A program made the position numbers and the translations under genes. Below, piece after piece: positions 6,255-13,538 of a stretch of 18,905 nucleotides of DNA; the stretch's first letter is position 1, and every line of letters starts with the position of its first letter. Source of the stretch: CAMLDH01 sp966250375 (lineage in GTDB: Bacteria > Pseudomonadota > Gammaproteobacteria > Burkholderiales > Burkholderiaceae_D); assembly GCA_966250375.1 (NCBI GenBank), contig CBINHE010000080.1, positions 1 to 18,905 on the forward strand, given 5' to 3'. The notes beneath the pieces are model-generated. The model saw nothing but the letters and a program-made list of their open reading frames with translations, did no database searches and was not told where the DNA came from.

Positions 6255-7865
6255 TCACAGCCCCAGCGATGCCCGATACGTGCGCCTTTGCTGATCGCGT
6301 CCGAGGCGGATGGTAATCTCCTCGAAATCGACGGCGGTTGCCTTCAATGCCGCTTCGGGGCTCAATTGCCCGGCTGCGGCTTCTGCCAAATGGACGTCGA
6401 GCGCCTGCCAATAGCTGTATGCGCCAGGAATGCGCAGATAAGGAAACTGCAGCTTGTTGCTGAAGGTGTCGAAGTAGGCTTGCGAATAGTCGCGGATGTC
6501 GGCCTCGTTCCAGCCAGCCTTCAGATATGTCTCAAGCTGTCCGCTGCCGTTGGGCGGTAAAAAGTGGTAAGTGCGGCCCGGATCGATACCATCCCAGCCG
6601 CGCGCCGCATACACCAGCGACTTTTCCTTGGTCGCCATCAGTGCCAGCAGATAGTAGGTGGCTTCCGGTGCTTTCGAGAACTTCGAGATTACGCCGGCCC
6701 ACGAACCGCCCGTGGTATTGCCGACCAGATTCGGCTGCCCGGTCTTGATCCACTTGCGTTGCGGGATACTGTAGTACTCGCTGGTGCCAGGCATGGGGGC
6801 GGAACCGATCTTGCCCTTGACCTTGCTGCCCTCTGCCTGCGCCAGCGCGCCCAAGTCGCCCCAAGTGAAGGCGAGTGCAACGCGACCGGAGAGAAAGTAG
6901 TTCCAACCTTTGCCGAGGTCCCAATTGATCATCTCTTTGGGCCCGAACTTCATCAGATCGACTAGCACCTTAAGCGCCCGTACGTGGCCAGGGCTTTCGA
7001 CCAGAGGCTTCATCGTTCGCGGGTCGAACCAATACAGGTTGGGATTGTCGGGACCAATGACGAAGGGCGCCGACAAGGACATGAAATGGAACATGCCGTG
7101 GCCGCCGACCTTGAGTGGCATGATCACGCCGTTGTCGGACACACCATCGCCATTGAGGTCGCGGCCGTTGAAGTATTCGGCCACATCGCGGAACTGCGTC
7201 CAAGTCTTCGGCACGGCGAGCGCATACCCGTATTTCCGCTGGAACGCTGCCTGGTGCTGCGGATCCGCCAGCAGATCGCGGCGGTAGTACATGACCTGAC
7301 CGTCATGGTCGTTGGCGACCATGTATTTTTTGCCGCCGTATGTGAGCAGGCTGCGCGGACTCGGCAGCACATCCTCAATGTTCCACTTGGGAAATCGTGG
7401 GTCGCGGTAGTACTTGTCATAGGGGATGATGTAATCCCTGGCCACGAGGTCACCCAGCCACCAGGCACCAGCGATCGCTGCGTCATATTTTCCGACGCGG
7501 TTGGCTACATCGGACAGGAAAATGGTGAAATAATCGTTTTCCGGGACTTGGACGACCGTCAGATGGGCACCGGTGGCGGCTTCGAACTCCTCCTTCAATT
7601 CGGGGATGGAGAAGCTGATTACAGTCTTCGATGCGATGACTGTTACGCTCTGGTTGGCAAATGGGCAACTACCTGGCTTGCATGCTGGCACCACCCGCGG
7701 TGGAGCCAGAGTACCCATCTTGACGGCAGTAATCTCATCCCTGCCGCCCAAGGGCTTCTGCTCCGCCGGCGTTGCCGCCACGTCTGGCGCGGCGCTCGCC
7801 ACAGCTGCCGGGCCCAACAAAAATGCCAATGCCCAGCCGAACCACCAGCGCTTTCTACTTATCAT
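6255..7865 (-). CDS. Exported ABC-type solute-binding protein (family 1), orphan
   Basis: A 536-residue periplasmic protein with a clear Sec signal peptide (basic MISRKRWW, hydrophobic core, cleavage near AVASA/AP). The body resembles extracellular solute-binding proteins of family 1 (sugar/oligosaccharide type), with typical phrases such as YDKYYRDP, YGGKKYMVANDHDGQVMYYR and GGSWAGVISKFSKAPEAT. Residues 236-244 (DLNGDGVSD) form an EF-hand-like D-x-N-x-D-G-x-x-D loop, so calcium or another metal may be bound. The ATG at 7865 is preferred over TTG at 7877 because GAGGAG ends four bases before it. No permease or ATPase gene is adjacent, so its transporter partner is unknown. A broken paralogue lies immediately upstream. 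The ligand cannot be deduced. Confidence 0.85.
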   Translation of the reverse strand: MISRKRWWFGWALAFLLGPAAVASAAPDVAATPAEQKPLGGRDEITAVKMGTLAPPRVVPACKPGSCPFANQSVTVIASKTVISFSIPELKEEFEAATGAHLTVVQVPENDYFTIFLSDVANRVGKYDAAIAGAWWLGDLVARDYIIPYDKYYRDPRFPKWNIEDVLPSPRSLLTYGGKKYMVANDHDGQVMYYRRDLLADPQHQAAFQRKYGYALAVPKTWTQFRDVAEYFNGRDLNGDGVSDNGVIMPLKVGGHGMFHFMSLSAPFVIGPDNPNLYWFDPRTMKPLVESPGHVRALKVLVDLMKFGPKEMINWDLGKGWNYFLSGRVALAFTWGDLGALAQAEGSKVKGKIGSAPMPGTSEYYSIPQRKWIKTGQPNLVGNTTGGSWAGVISKFSKAPEATYYLLALMATKEKSLVYAARGWDGIDPGRTYHFLPPNGSGQLETYLKAGWNEADIRDYSQAYFDTFSNKLQFPYLRIPGAYSYWQALDVHLAEAAAGQLSPEAALKATAVDFEEITIRLGRDQQRRTYRASLGL

Positions 7866-7903
7866 TACGCTCCTCAAAGCGGGAAGTTATTCCTGCCCGG
7901 CCT

Positions 7904-8124
7904 CTAATTCTCATCGCGGTAGGGGTACCTTTGCTGATTGATTGCGAGGCGGATGGCAATTAATCTCTTCGGAATCGATGGTGGTCGCCTTCAATGCTGC
8001 CTCGGGACTCGTCAAATCGGAAATAAGCTTTGTAATCTTCTCGTTTCGGCTTCGCCCCCTCCGCCGATGCCATGGCAGAGAACACTGCGATCAACACTCC
8101 CAACAACCACGTTTTTTCGCTCAT
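7904..8124 (-). pseudogene. Broken paralogue of the solute-binding protein (leader joined to C-terminal end)
   Basis: On the minus strand an ATG at 8124 starts MSEKTWLLGVLIAVFSAMAS, a signal peptide, but the frame stops after 54 residues. Continuing in other frames the DNA reads TSPEAALKATTIDSEEI and then AIRLAINQQR, which match the very end of the neighbouring binding protein (SPEAALKATAVDFEEI, TIRLGRDQQR). Thus a paralogue has lost nearly all of its ~500-residue middle and carries at least two frame changes. The leader differs from that of the intact neighbour, so this was a diverged second gene, not a fresh copy. Function lost, although a short secreted peptide could still be made. Confidence 0.75.
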
Positions 8125-8186
8125 GGCTACCTGCGGCGTGCAACACTAAGACTCGAATCGAGGTGCTTTGTTCACAACTTATAGCG

Positions 8187-8277
8187 CGTAGGTCGGAAAA
8201 GCGCAGCGCCTTCCGACGAATGGGGTCCTTGCTGAACTCAACATATGTCGGAAGCCGCTGCGCTTTTCCGACCTACG
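8187..8277. repeat. Inverted-repeat element (31-bp arms, 29-bp loop)
   Basis: The arms 8187-8217 and 8247-8277 are inverted copies with a single mismatch; each begins CGTAGGTCGGAAAAGCGCAG when read inward. Each arm itself contains a smaller inverted pair (GTCGGAA / TTCCGAC). Sequences of the GTCGGAAAAGCGCAGCG type are, from memory, common dispersed repeats in beta- and gammaproteobacterial genomes. Here it stands exactly between the broken binding-protein gene and the duplicated synthetase fragment. Confidence 0.9.
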
Positions 8278-8280
8278 GCC

Positions 8281-8618
8281 CTTTTATCGCGGTCAAAGAA
8301 ATCGGGAACGGCAAGTTGCAAACGATAGGAGTCGTGCGCGCAATCACGGACCCGGACAATATCAACGCCGAATTCGCCATCATCGTGCGCTCCGACCTGA
8401 AAGGGCAGGGCTTGGGCAGAATCCTGATGAAAAAATTAATCGACTATTGCCGCCTGCGCGGCACCAGGTCGATTGTCGGCGAGTCATTGCTGGATAATCG
8501 GCGGCTGGTTGATCTGGTCAATGAATTCGGTTTCGAGATCAGCCCGATGCCTGGGGATAATCTGACCTTGCAATTGCATCTGGACCTGGCGAAGGGAGCA
8601 AATCAGCTCCGGACGTAG
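8281..8618 (+). pseudogene. Duplicated 3' fragment of the acyl-CoA synthetase/GNAT gene
   Basis: The fragment corresponds to the last ~112 residues of the 900-residue fusion (from FIAVKEIGNG in the GNAT domain to the stop). It is about 97% identical to bases 5854-6191 and its frame is intact to the TAG. It includes the acetyl-CoA-binding loop region (SDLKGQGLGRILMKKL) but lacks the first part of the GNAT domain and everything before it. There is no start codon with a ribosome binding site at its beginning; an open frame running in from 7938 crosses the inverted repeat and has no meaning. It starts four bases after the inverted-repeat element. High identity suggests a recent copy or gene conversion. 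Confidence 0.9.
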
Positions 8619-8661
8619 AATGCCCGTGTTGGTCAAAATCGGTGCCAACAGGTAGTGACAT

Positions 8662-11070
8662 TCATGTCTTGAGGATGTCCTTCATCGCTTTAAACCGGGC
8701 ATAAAACTCGGGATGTTCTTTTTTCAGACGATTGTAGAAGTCATGATTGATCCACCCTCTCAACTTATTATGATAAGTAGCGTGGCTTTCCCTGATGTCC
8801 TTCAGCAAATCAGCACGCGCGTCCCTGTTCAGGCTAGGTGCCATTTTCTTGACCACTTCAATGAATTGCCCCATGGCCTCCAGATGGCCTGCTTGCAAGG
8901 CGCCTGAAAGACCGGAAACGCCCTCGGCTGTTTTTGCGGCAAGCAGTCCGGCGCGTTCATTTTCCGGAACCTGCTGCAGCAGTTCCCCGTACGCCTTGAT
9001 TGCATCGGCATGCCCATTCTGCAAGGCCAGGAAGAGTCCCGGCGTGCCATCGGCTATTTTTGCGGCAAGCAGCGCGACACGCTCCTTTTCCGGAACATGC
9101 TGCAGCCGCGCCCCGTACGCCTTGATCGCATTGATATTGCCAGTTAGCAAGGCCATGGAGAGCTTGGGAATGCCATTGGTTTTATTCGCGGCAAGCAGCC
9201 CGGTGAGCTCTTTTTCTGGAACCTGTTGTAGCAACTCTTCGTACGCCTTGACCGCATCAGCATGGTTATTTTGCAAGGCCATGTGGAGCCCGGGAATGCC
9301 ATCGGCTGTTTTTGCGGCAAGCAATTCTGCCCGGTCCTCTTCAGGAACATGCCGCAGCAGCGCCCCGTATGCCTTGATCGCATCGGCCTTACCAGCCAGC
9401 AAGGCCATGAAAAGTCCGGGAGTGCCATCGGTGTTTTTTGCGGCAAGCAGTCCGGCGCGGTCTTTTTCTGGAACCTGTTGCAGCGCCACTCCGTACGCCT
9501 CGACCACATCGGCATTGCCCCTATACAAGGCCATGGCAAGTCCGGGAATGCCATCAGCTCTTTTTGCGGCAAGCAGTTCGGCACGGTCTTTTTCCGGAAC
9601 ATGCTCCAGCAGTTCCCCGTACGCCTTGATAGTATCGGCATGATCGTCCTGCAAGGCCACGAAGAGTCCGGGCGTGCCATCGGCTGTTTTTGTGGCAAGC
9701 AGTTCGATCCGTTCCGCCTCAGGCCGGCGTGCGATTTCATTCCGTAAACGCCTCAGATCGTCCGCAAAGCCGCCATCCAGCAAATGGAGCATCGTGGCCG
9801 CATTGATCTCACTATCCTTGATGCAGCTTGTCAGCATCCTGTTGTCGACGACCCGGAGTGAGCGGGTCTGCCTTTCTTGTACTGGGGGGCGAATATACAT
9901 CATGGAAGCGGCATTGGATTCAGGATAGTATTCCTTTAGCAAGTGATGCCCATCGAGATACGATCCCAGTTCCTGGGTTTCCATCGTTTTCAGGCTGCCG
10001 ACCTTGCTGCGCACACTGCCGGTGGTCCGGTTGGGATCGAAAAATCTGGCGACATAGGATTTCATGCCATTCTTGTTCTTGATCCTCAAACTGAGGTTCA
10101 TCGCGTGGTTGGTTGATAGAACTAGTATCTGCCGGGTGGCCTTGTTTTCCGCCGCCATCGCGTTGAATTGCGCGACGAGAAATCGGCCGAACTGCTGGTT
10201 GGCGATCAAATGCGTTTCCGTAGCCTGTGCTTTCAGGGCTAGATATTTCGTTTCGGTATCGGGCTTGACCTGATCGGCAATCGTTGCCGGATCCTGGAAT
10301 TGCCCGTAGTCGAATTTGATTTGCAGATTTGATGCCTGCACTTCCTGTTGGTGCATGACAATGTGTCGGCAAAATATTTTCTCGGCTGTGTCAGTGAATG
10401 TCGCCTTGCCATTGAGTCGTAGTGGCTTTCCTCGCTTGGGAGAGAAATAGGGTAATTCCTTCATCACCGCCGCTATGCCCGCATCCTGGATCGCGCCTTT
10501 TTGCAGCAATCGAAAGCCGCGATCCTGGTCGGCATGGCCCAGCAAAAGAAGGGCGCGCAGGATATCGGGTTGATTGTCCCTCACTGCGCTCCGCCATGTC
10601 TGTCGCACGGTTCTGTCTTGCATCCCGTCTTTCAGAAGCGCTTTGGCATCGTCGCGCCGTCCCTCCCTCAATGCTCGGTCAAGGGGCGTATCCTTATTCG
10701 TGGAAGCGCCGGCTGGATAGAGGGTGTTTTTGCGGCGTGCATAGGTCAGCAGATCGCGCAGTTGTTTGGCCAAGTCCGGATCATTGTATTTGACGGCATG
10801 GTCGAGTGCGGCCTCGTGTTGCGCTTCGAAAGCCGGATGGTTGATGAGGGCATTCTTGATTGCTGAAGGGCAGTTTTTCTCACAAGCATGGGCCAGCACG
10901 TTCAGCAGCATCTTAGGCGGGATGTCACGGTCGGCCAGCAGGTGCTGCACCGCATCGTGGTCATGGCGTGCAATGGCTTCCGTGAAGGGCTTCGGCAACA
11001 AGTCAGGCTTTTGCTGGATGGCCTCCGGGGAGCGGGCGAACAATGTTATGCGGGATGCAGGAGAAAGCAT
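8662..11070 (-). CDS. Putative T3S effector: ankyrin-like repeats, EspL/ShET2-like cysteine protease centre, seven 42-aa repeats
   Basis: An 802-residue protein with no signal peptide or membrane segment. Residues ~25-210 are helical ankyrin-like repeats. Residues ~215-380 resemble the ShET2/OspD/EspL family: the probable triad is Cys234 (IFCRHIVMHQ), His322 (LSTNHAMNL) and Asp345 (RFFDPNRT). Their spacing (88 and 23 residues) is close to that of EspL as I recall it (Cys47, His131, Asp153). EspL cleaves RHIM-containing host proteins. Residues 454-747 form seven 42-residue repeats (consensus LLAAK.ADG.PGL..AL..GHADAIKAYGELLQQVPE). ATG 11070 is chosen because AAGGGG lies five bases upstream; an in-frame TTG at 11121 would add 17 residues. 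A near-consensus hrp box stands 92 bases before it. Secretion and protease activity are inferred. Confidence 0.75.
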   Translation of the reverse strand: MLSPASRITLFARSPEAIQQKPDLLPKPFTEAIARHDHDAVQHLLADRDIPPKMLLNVLAHACEKNCPSAIKNALINHPAFEAQHEAALDHAVKYNDPDLAKQLRDLLTYARRKNTLYPAGASTNKDTPLDRALREGRRDDAKALLKDGMQDRTVRQTWRSAVRDNQPDILRALLLLGHADQDRGFRLLQKGAIQDAGIAAVMKELPYFSPKRGKPLRLNGKATFTDTAEKIFCRHIVMHQQEVQASNLQIKFDYGQFQDPATIADQVKPDTETKYLALKAQATETHLIANQQFGRFLVAQFNAMAAENKATRQILVLSTNHAMNLSLRIKNKNGMKSYVARFFDPNRTTGSVRSKVGSLKTMETQELGSYLDGHHLLKEYYPESNAASMMYIRPPVQERQTRSLRVVDNRMLTSCIKDSEINAATMLHLLDGGFADDLRRLRNEIARRPEAERIELLATKTADGTPGLFVALQDDHADTIKAYGELLEHVPEKDRAELLAAKRADGIPGLAMALYRGNADVVEAYGVALQQVPEKDRAGLLAAKNTDGTPGLFMALLAGKADAIKAYGALLRHVPEEDRAELLAAKTADGIPGLHMALQNNHADAVKAYEELLQQVPEKELTGLLAANKTNGIPKLSMALLTGNINAIKAYGARLQHVPEKERVALLAAKIADGTPGLFLALQNGHADAIKAYGELLQQVPENERAGLLAAKTAEGVSGLSGALQAGHLEAMGQFIEVVKKMAPSLNRDARADLLKDIRESHATYHNKLRGWINHDFYNRLKKEHPEFYARFKAMKDILKT
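8830..9711 (-). repeat. Seven tandem 126-bp coding repeats (42 residues each)
   Basis: Inside the effector gene, seven direct repeats of exactly 42 codons follow one another without insertions. Six are close copies (start R-x-x-LLAAK, end VPEKD/E) and the last, at the C-terminal side, is degenerate (GALQAGHLEAMGQFIEVVKK). Every unit contains an ankyrin-like DG-x-P-G-L-x-x-A-L-x-x-G-H core but is nine residues longer than a 33-residue ankyrin repeat. The regular sequence also produces a long meaningless open frame on the plus strand. Confidence 0.92.
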
Positions 11071-11469
11071 GGAGACCCCTTTTTGGTAGGCATGGCTTGA
11101 CATCGATTGAAGATGTGCCAATCGGGCGGCAAGCGCAAGCCAACACTTCCTTCTTTATGCATGAGTAGCAGGTAGGTCTCATATGGTTCCCATTTTTTCA
11201 GTATTGCCGTTGCGGCAAGTGCATGATCTCGGGCCAATGGCGTGGTTCAAAAACAGCTTCCATTAAGTGCGGATGTCTTTTTGCAATACCTCGCGTCTTC
11301 CAGAAAGAGACTTGCCCTTGTCTTATGCTGTTTAAATCCTGTTTTCAAAAAACATGTCGGAACTGGCCTCCTAAGTTGCCATCTGTGCAAGCACACTGCA
11401 CCAATTCGGTACGCTCCTACGGTCCTGTTGGGCTCTGCCGTAATAAGGCCAACAGTCGAAACACGACGA
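11071..11469. other. Intergenic stretch upstream of the effector gene
   Basis: About 400 bases without a convincing gene. It holds the near-consensus hrp box (11162-11190) and, nearer the DUF3565 gene, a hairpin with a 7-bp stem (CTGTTGG 11425-11431 / CCAACAG 11449-11455) without a T-run. A plus-strand open frame at 11242-11535 overlaps the DUF3565 gene on the opposite strand and resembles nothing I recognise. Confidence 0.6.
11162..11190 (-). promoter_or_regulatory. Near-consensus hrp box (HrpL-type promoter) before the effector gene
   Basis: On the minus strand the sequence is GGAACC-N16-CTACTCA. The HrpL consensus is GGAACC-N15/16-CCACNNA; only the second base of the downstream block differs (CTAC instead of CCAC). 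It points toward the effector gene, with its -10 side 92 bases from the chosen ATG. Confidence 0.6.
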
Positions 11470-11676
11470 CTATTGGCGATCAGGCGGGGCGCCTACATCA
11501 CACTTCTTGCACTGAAGCTTACTTCCAATAGATGAAGCACGACCTTCCAGCGTGACAACCCACGGGCGATTAATCCAAGGAGGATTGTGGCGAGTGTGCT
11601 GATAGTGGCCACACTCAAGCTCAGCAACCCAGTGATTTTCAGCGTCTTGGTGAAAGCCGACGATGCTACGTTCCAT
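11470..11676 (-). CDS. DUF3565 family protein
   Basis: A 68-residue protein matching the DUF3565 family over its full length: MERSIVGFHQDAENHWVAEL at the start, then ECGHYQHTRHNPPW and the tail CKKCD. The Cys/His pairs (ECGH...H, C-x2-C) suggest a small metal-binding, probably zinc-binding, domain; the biochemical role of the family is not known to me. The ATG at 11676 is the natural family start, although no clear Shine-Dalgarno sequence is seen before it. It stands alone between the effector gene and ycaO, all on the minus strand, separated from ycaO by an attC-like palindrome. Confidence 0.85.
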   Translation of the reverse strand: MERSIVGFHQDAENHWVAELECGHYQHTRHNPPWINRPWVVTLEGRASSIGSKLQCKKCDVGAPPDRQ

Positions 11677-11713
11677 AATAATCAGTGCCCAGATCTTTCG
11701 AAGGTCAGCATAG

Positions 11714-11769
11714 GTTTAACGTTTAAAGTGAGAGGACGCGGAGCGTCCTGCTCCACTGTAATGTTAAAT
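11714..11769 (-). other. attC-like imperfect palindrome (possible integron cassette site)
   Basis: The 56-bp sequence starts GTTTAAC and ends GTTAAAT, fitting the attC end boxes RYYYAAC and GTTRRRY. The two halves pair over most of their length around a GGACGC-centred stem with a three-base loop. The right half has two extra bases (G and C) that would bulge out, like the extrahelical bases of attC sites. On that criterion the site is oriented on the minus strand, with ycaO behind it and DUF3565 ahead. The inner hairpin (AGGACGCGGAGCGTCCT) also resembles a common dispersed proteobacterial hairpin, so the integron reading is uncertain; it may simply end ycaO transcription. Confidence 0.35.
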
Positions 11770-11816
11770 CGCATGGCGGCATTGCACTACTTCGCTTGAA
11801 GCGACCTTGAGACTTG

Positions 11817-13538
11817 TTAACGGTCGGGGACAAACAACTTGTCGTATGCTGCCAGCAACGTCTGATGCATGGCGCTGCCTTGCATGTCGGCACCTAATGT
11901 TTCCAGCCCAAAGAAGCGCTCGCTGCGGTCGAGCAAGGCCTCAGCCTGACGCACGGTTTCGGTGCCATACAGCAGCACCAGGGAACGACGGTAATTCTCC
12001 ACGTCGTTGACGTTGAGCATGCTTTCAATGCAGCGGTACACCAAGCGGCGCGCCGGCGCCAAGTCTTGAAAGTGATGAATCCAGTCGCAGCCTTCGCGGA
12101 TTGCGTCTTGGTCGCCAACGGCCAGTGCCAGCAGCGTTTTCAGTTCGCCGATACGCAATTGTTTCCAAGGCGTGCCGACCGGAATTGCCAAGCCGAGAAT
12201 TTCCCATAGCGGGCGTTCATCGTTCAGGTTCATCGTTTGCAGGTCGGTCAGCAACGCGGCGGCTTCCGCTTCGTTCAGATCGGACAAGCGCACCAGCGCC
12301 GGACGCAGTGCGTTGCCGACGCTATTGTTTTCCCATCCAAGGTCCTCCACCGGATAAATTTCGGACATGCCCGGCACCAGAATGCGGCAGCTGTACGCAC
12401 CTTGCTCACTGAAGTCGGACACGTAAATGTCCTTGCCTTCAGCATGGATGCAGTTGACCAGCCAGTGGTAGTCTTCCTCGGTGGTGTTGCTGAAGTTCCA
12501 GTCCGCAAACGGGAAGTCCGGCGTGTCGCCCATGAAGTCCCAGCTGATCACGCCGCTGGAATCGACAAAGTGAATTTCCAGGTTGGCGACCGCATTGATT
12601 TCGTTCATGTCAAAGCCTGGCTCGGGGAAACCTTCCAGCGAGTCGAGAGCGCGGCCTTGCAGCAATTCGGTCATGGCCCGTTCCAGGGCAATCTCGAAGC
12701 GCGGGTGCGCGCCGTAGCTGGAAAACACGCCTTGGTCTTTCGGATGTACCAAGGTCACGTTCATGACGGGATAGCGGCCGCCAAGCGACGCATCCTTGAC
12801 CAGAATACCGAAGCCGGCTTTGCGTAATCCAGCGATACCGGCGGCGATATTCGGGAAGCGCGCGATGACTTCATCCGGCACTTCCGGCAGACACAGTCCT
12901 TCGCTGATGATGCGGTACTTGATGGCACGCTCGAAAATCTCGGACAAGGCTTGGCTGCGCGCTTCCATCATCGTATTGCCGGCCGCCATGCCGTTGCTGA
13001 CGTACAGGTTGCCGATAATATTGACCGGAATGAAAGTCTGGGCACCGTCGCGCAAACGGATGTAGGGCAGGGCGCAGATGCCACGCGCCACGTTGCCGGA
13101 ATTGAGGTCGACCAACACTTCGCCATCGATTTCGCCGTCCGGGTTGTAAAAAGCATGCAATTCGGGATTGAGCAGTTCAGCCGGCCACTTGCCGTCGGAC
13201 GTCGGTGCGAACCAGCGCTCTTGTGGATAGTGCACGAAAGGGCGGTTGGCGCGGGTTTCGCCCAAGTGAAAGTGCGTCCAGAAATAATGGGTGCCGAGGC
13301 GCTCGAAAAACTCGCCGTAAGCACTGGCGCGCGCGGCCAGTTCGGTGGCGCCTTTACCGTTGGAAAACAGCATCGGGCATTCATTGTCTTTCATGTGGGT
13401 TGACCAGATGCCGTCGACTTCGTGCAGCAAGGATGACTCATTGAGGTGAAAACCGCGCGCCGCCAGCTTTTTCTGCATGGTGGCGATGGTCGATTCGAGT
13501 GAGGCATCTTTGCCGGGGATAAAGCTTTCTGTTTTCAT
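11817..13538 (-). CDS. ycaO: YcaO domain protein, E. coli YcaO type
   Basis: A 573-residue cytoplasmic protein that aligns from end to end with E. coli YcaO (about 586 residues): FIPGKDASLE at the start, NGKGATELAARASAYGEFFE, DLNSGNVARGICALP, NIIGNLYVSNGM, ALERAMTELLQGR and RIGELKTLLALA. YcaO domains bind ATP through conserved glutamates (here the E76/E79 and E200/E203 regions) and activate amide bonds. The E. coli protein is linked to beta-methylthiolation of ribosomal protein S12 together with RimO. No peptide precursor, dehydrogenase or leader-peptide gene is nearby, which argues against an azole-peptide cluster. The start is supported by the match to the E. coli N-terminus and GAGAAA upstream. 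Single-gene unit on the minus strand. Confidence 0.93.
   Translation of the reverse strand: MKTESFIPGKDASLESTIATMQKKLAARGFHLNESSLLHEVDGIWSTHMKDNECPMLFSNGKGATELAARASAYGEFFERLGTHYFWTHFHLGETRANRPFVHYPQERWFAPTSDGKWPAELLNPELHAFYNPDGEIDGEVLVDLNSGNVARGICALPYIRLRDGAQTFIPVNIIGNLYVSNGMAAGNTMMEARSQALSEIFERAIKYRIISEGLCLPEVPDEVIARFPNIAAGIAGLRKAGFGILVKDASLGGRYPVMNVTLVHPKDQGVFSSYGAHPRFEIALERAMTELLQGRALDSLEGFPEPGFDMNEINAVANLEIHFVDSSGVISWDFMGDTPDFPFADWNFSNTTEEDYHWLVNCIHAEGKDIYVSDFSEQGAYSCRILVPGMSEIYPVEDLGWENNSVGNALRPALVRLSDLNEAEAAALLTDLQTMNLNDERPLWEILGLAIPVGTPWKQLRIGELKTLLALAVGDQDAIREGCDWIHHFQDLAPARRLVYRCIESMLNVNDVENYRRSLVLLYGTETVRQAEALLDRSERFFGLETLGADMQGSAMHQTLLAAYDKLFVPDR

Noticed and set aside
6984..7907. 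307-codon plus-strand frame opposite the solute-binding protein
   Set aside because: Antisense shadow; the minus-strand gene has signal peptide, ribosome binding site and family similarity.
7938..8618. 226-codon plus-strand frame running into the GNAT fragment
   Set aside because: The first half is antisense to the broken binding-protein gene and crosses the inverted repeat; only the end is real sequence, a copy of the synthetase 3' end.
8795..9643. Long plus-strand open frame (282 codons) opposite the effector gene
   Set aside because: It mirrors the 126-bp repeats of the minus-strand gene; its protein is low-complexity Ser/Ala repeats with no start signal or known domain.
11425..11455. 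Hairpin CTGTTGG/CCAACAG as terminator of the DUF3565 gene
   Set aside because: No T-run follows on either strand and the loop is long (17 bases).
11817..13538. YcaO as part of a thiazole/oxazole peptide (TOMM) cluster
   Set aside because: The protein matches E. coli YcaO end to end and no precursor peptide, dehydrogenase or exporter is nearby.
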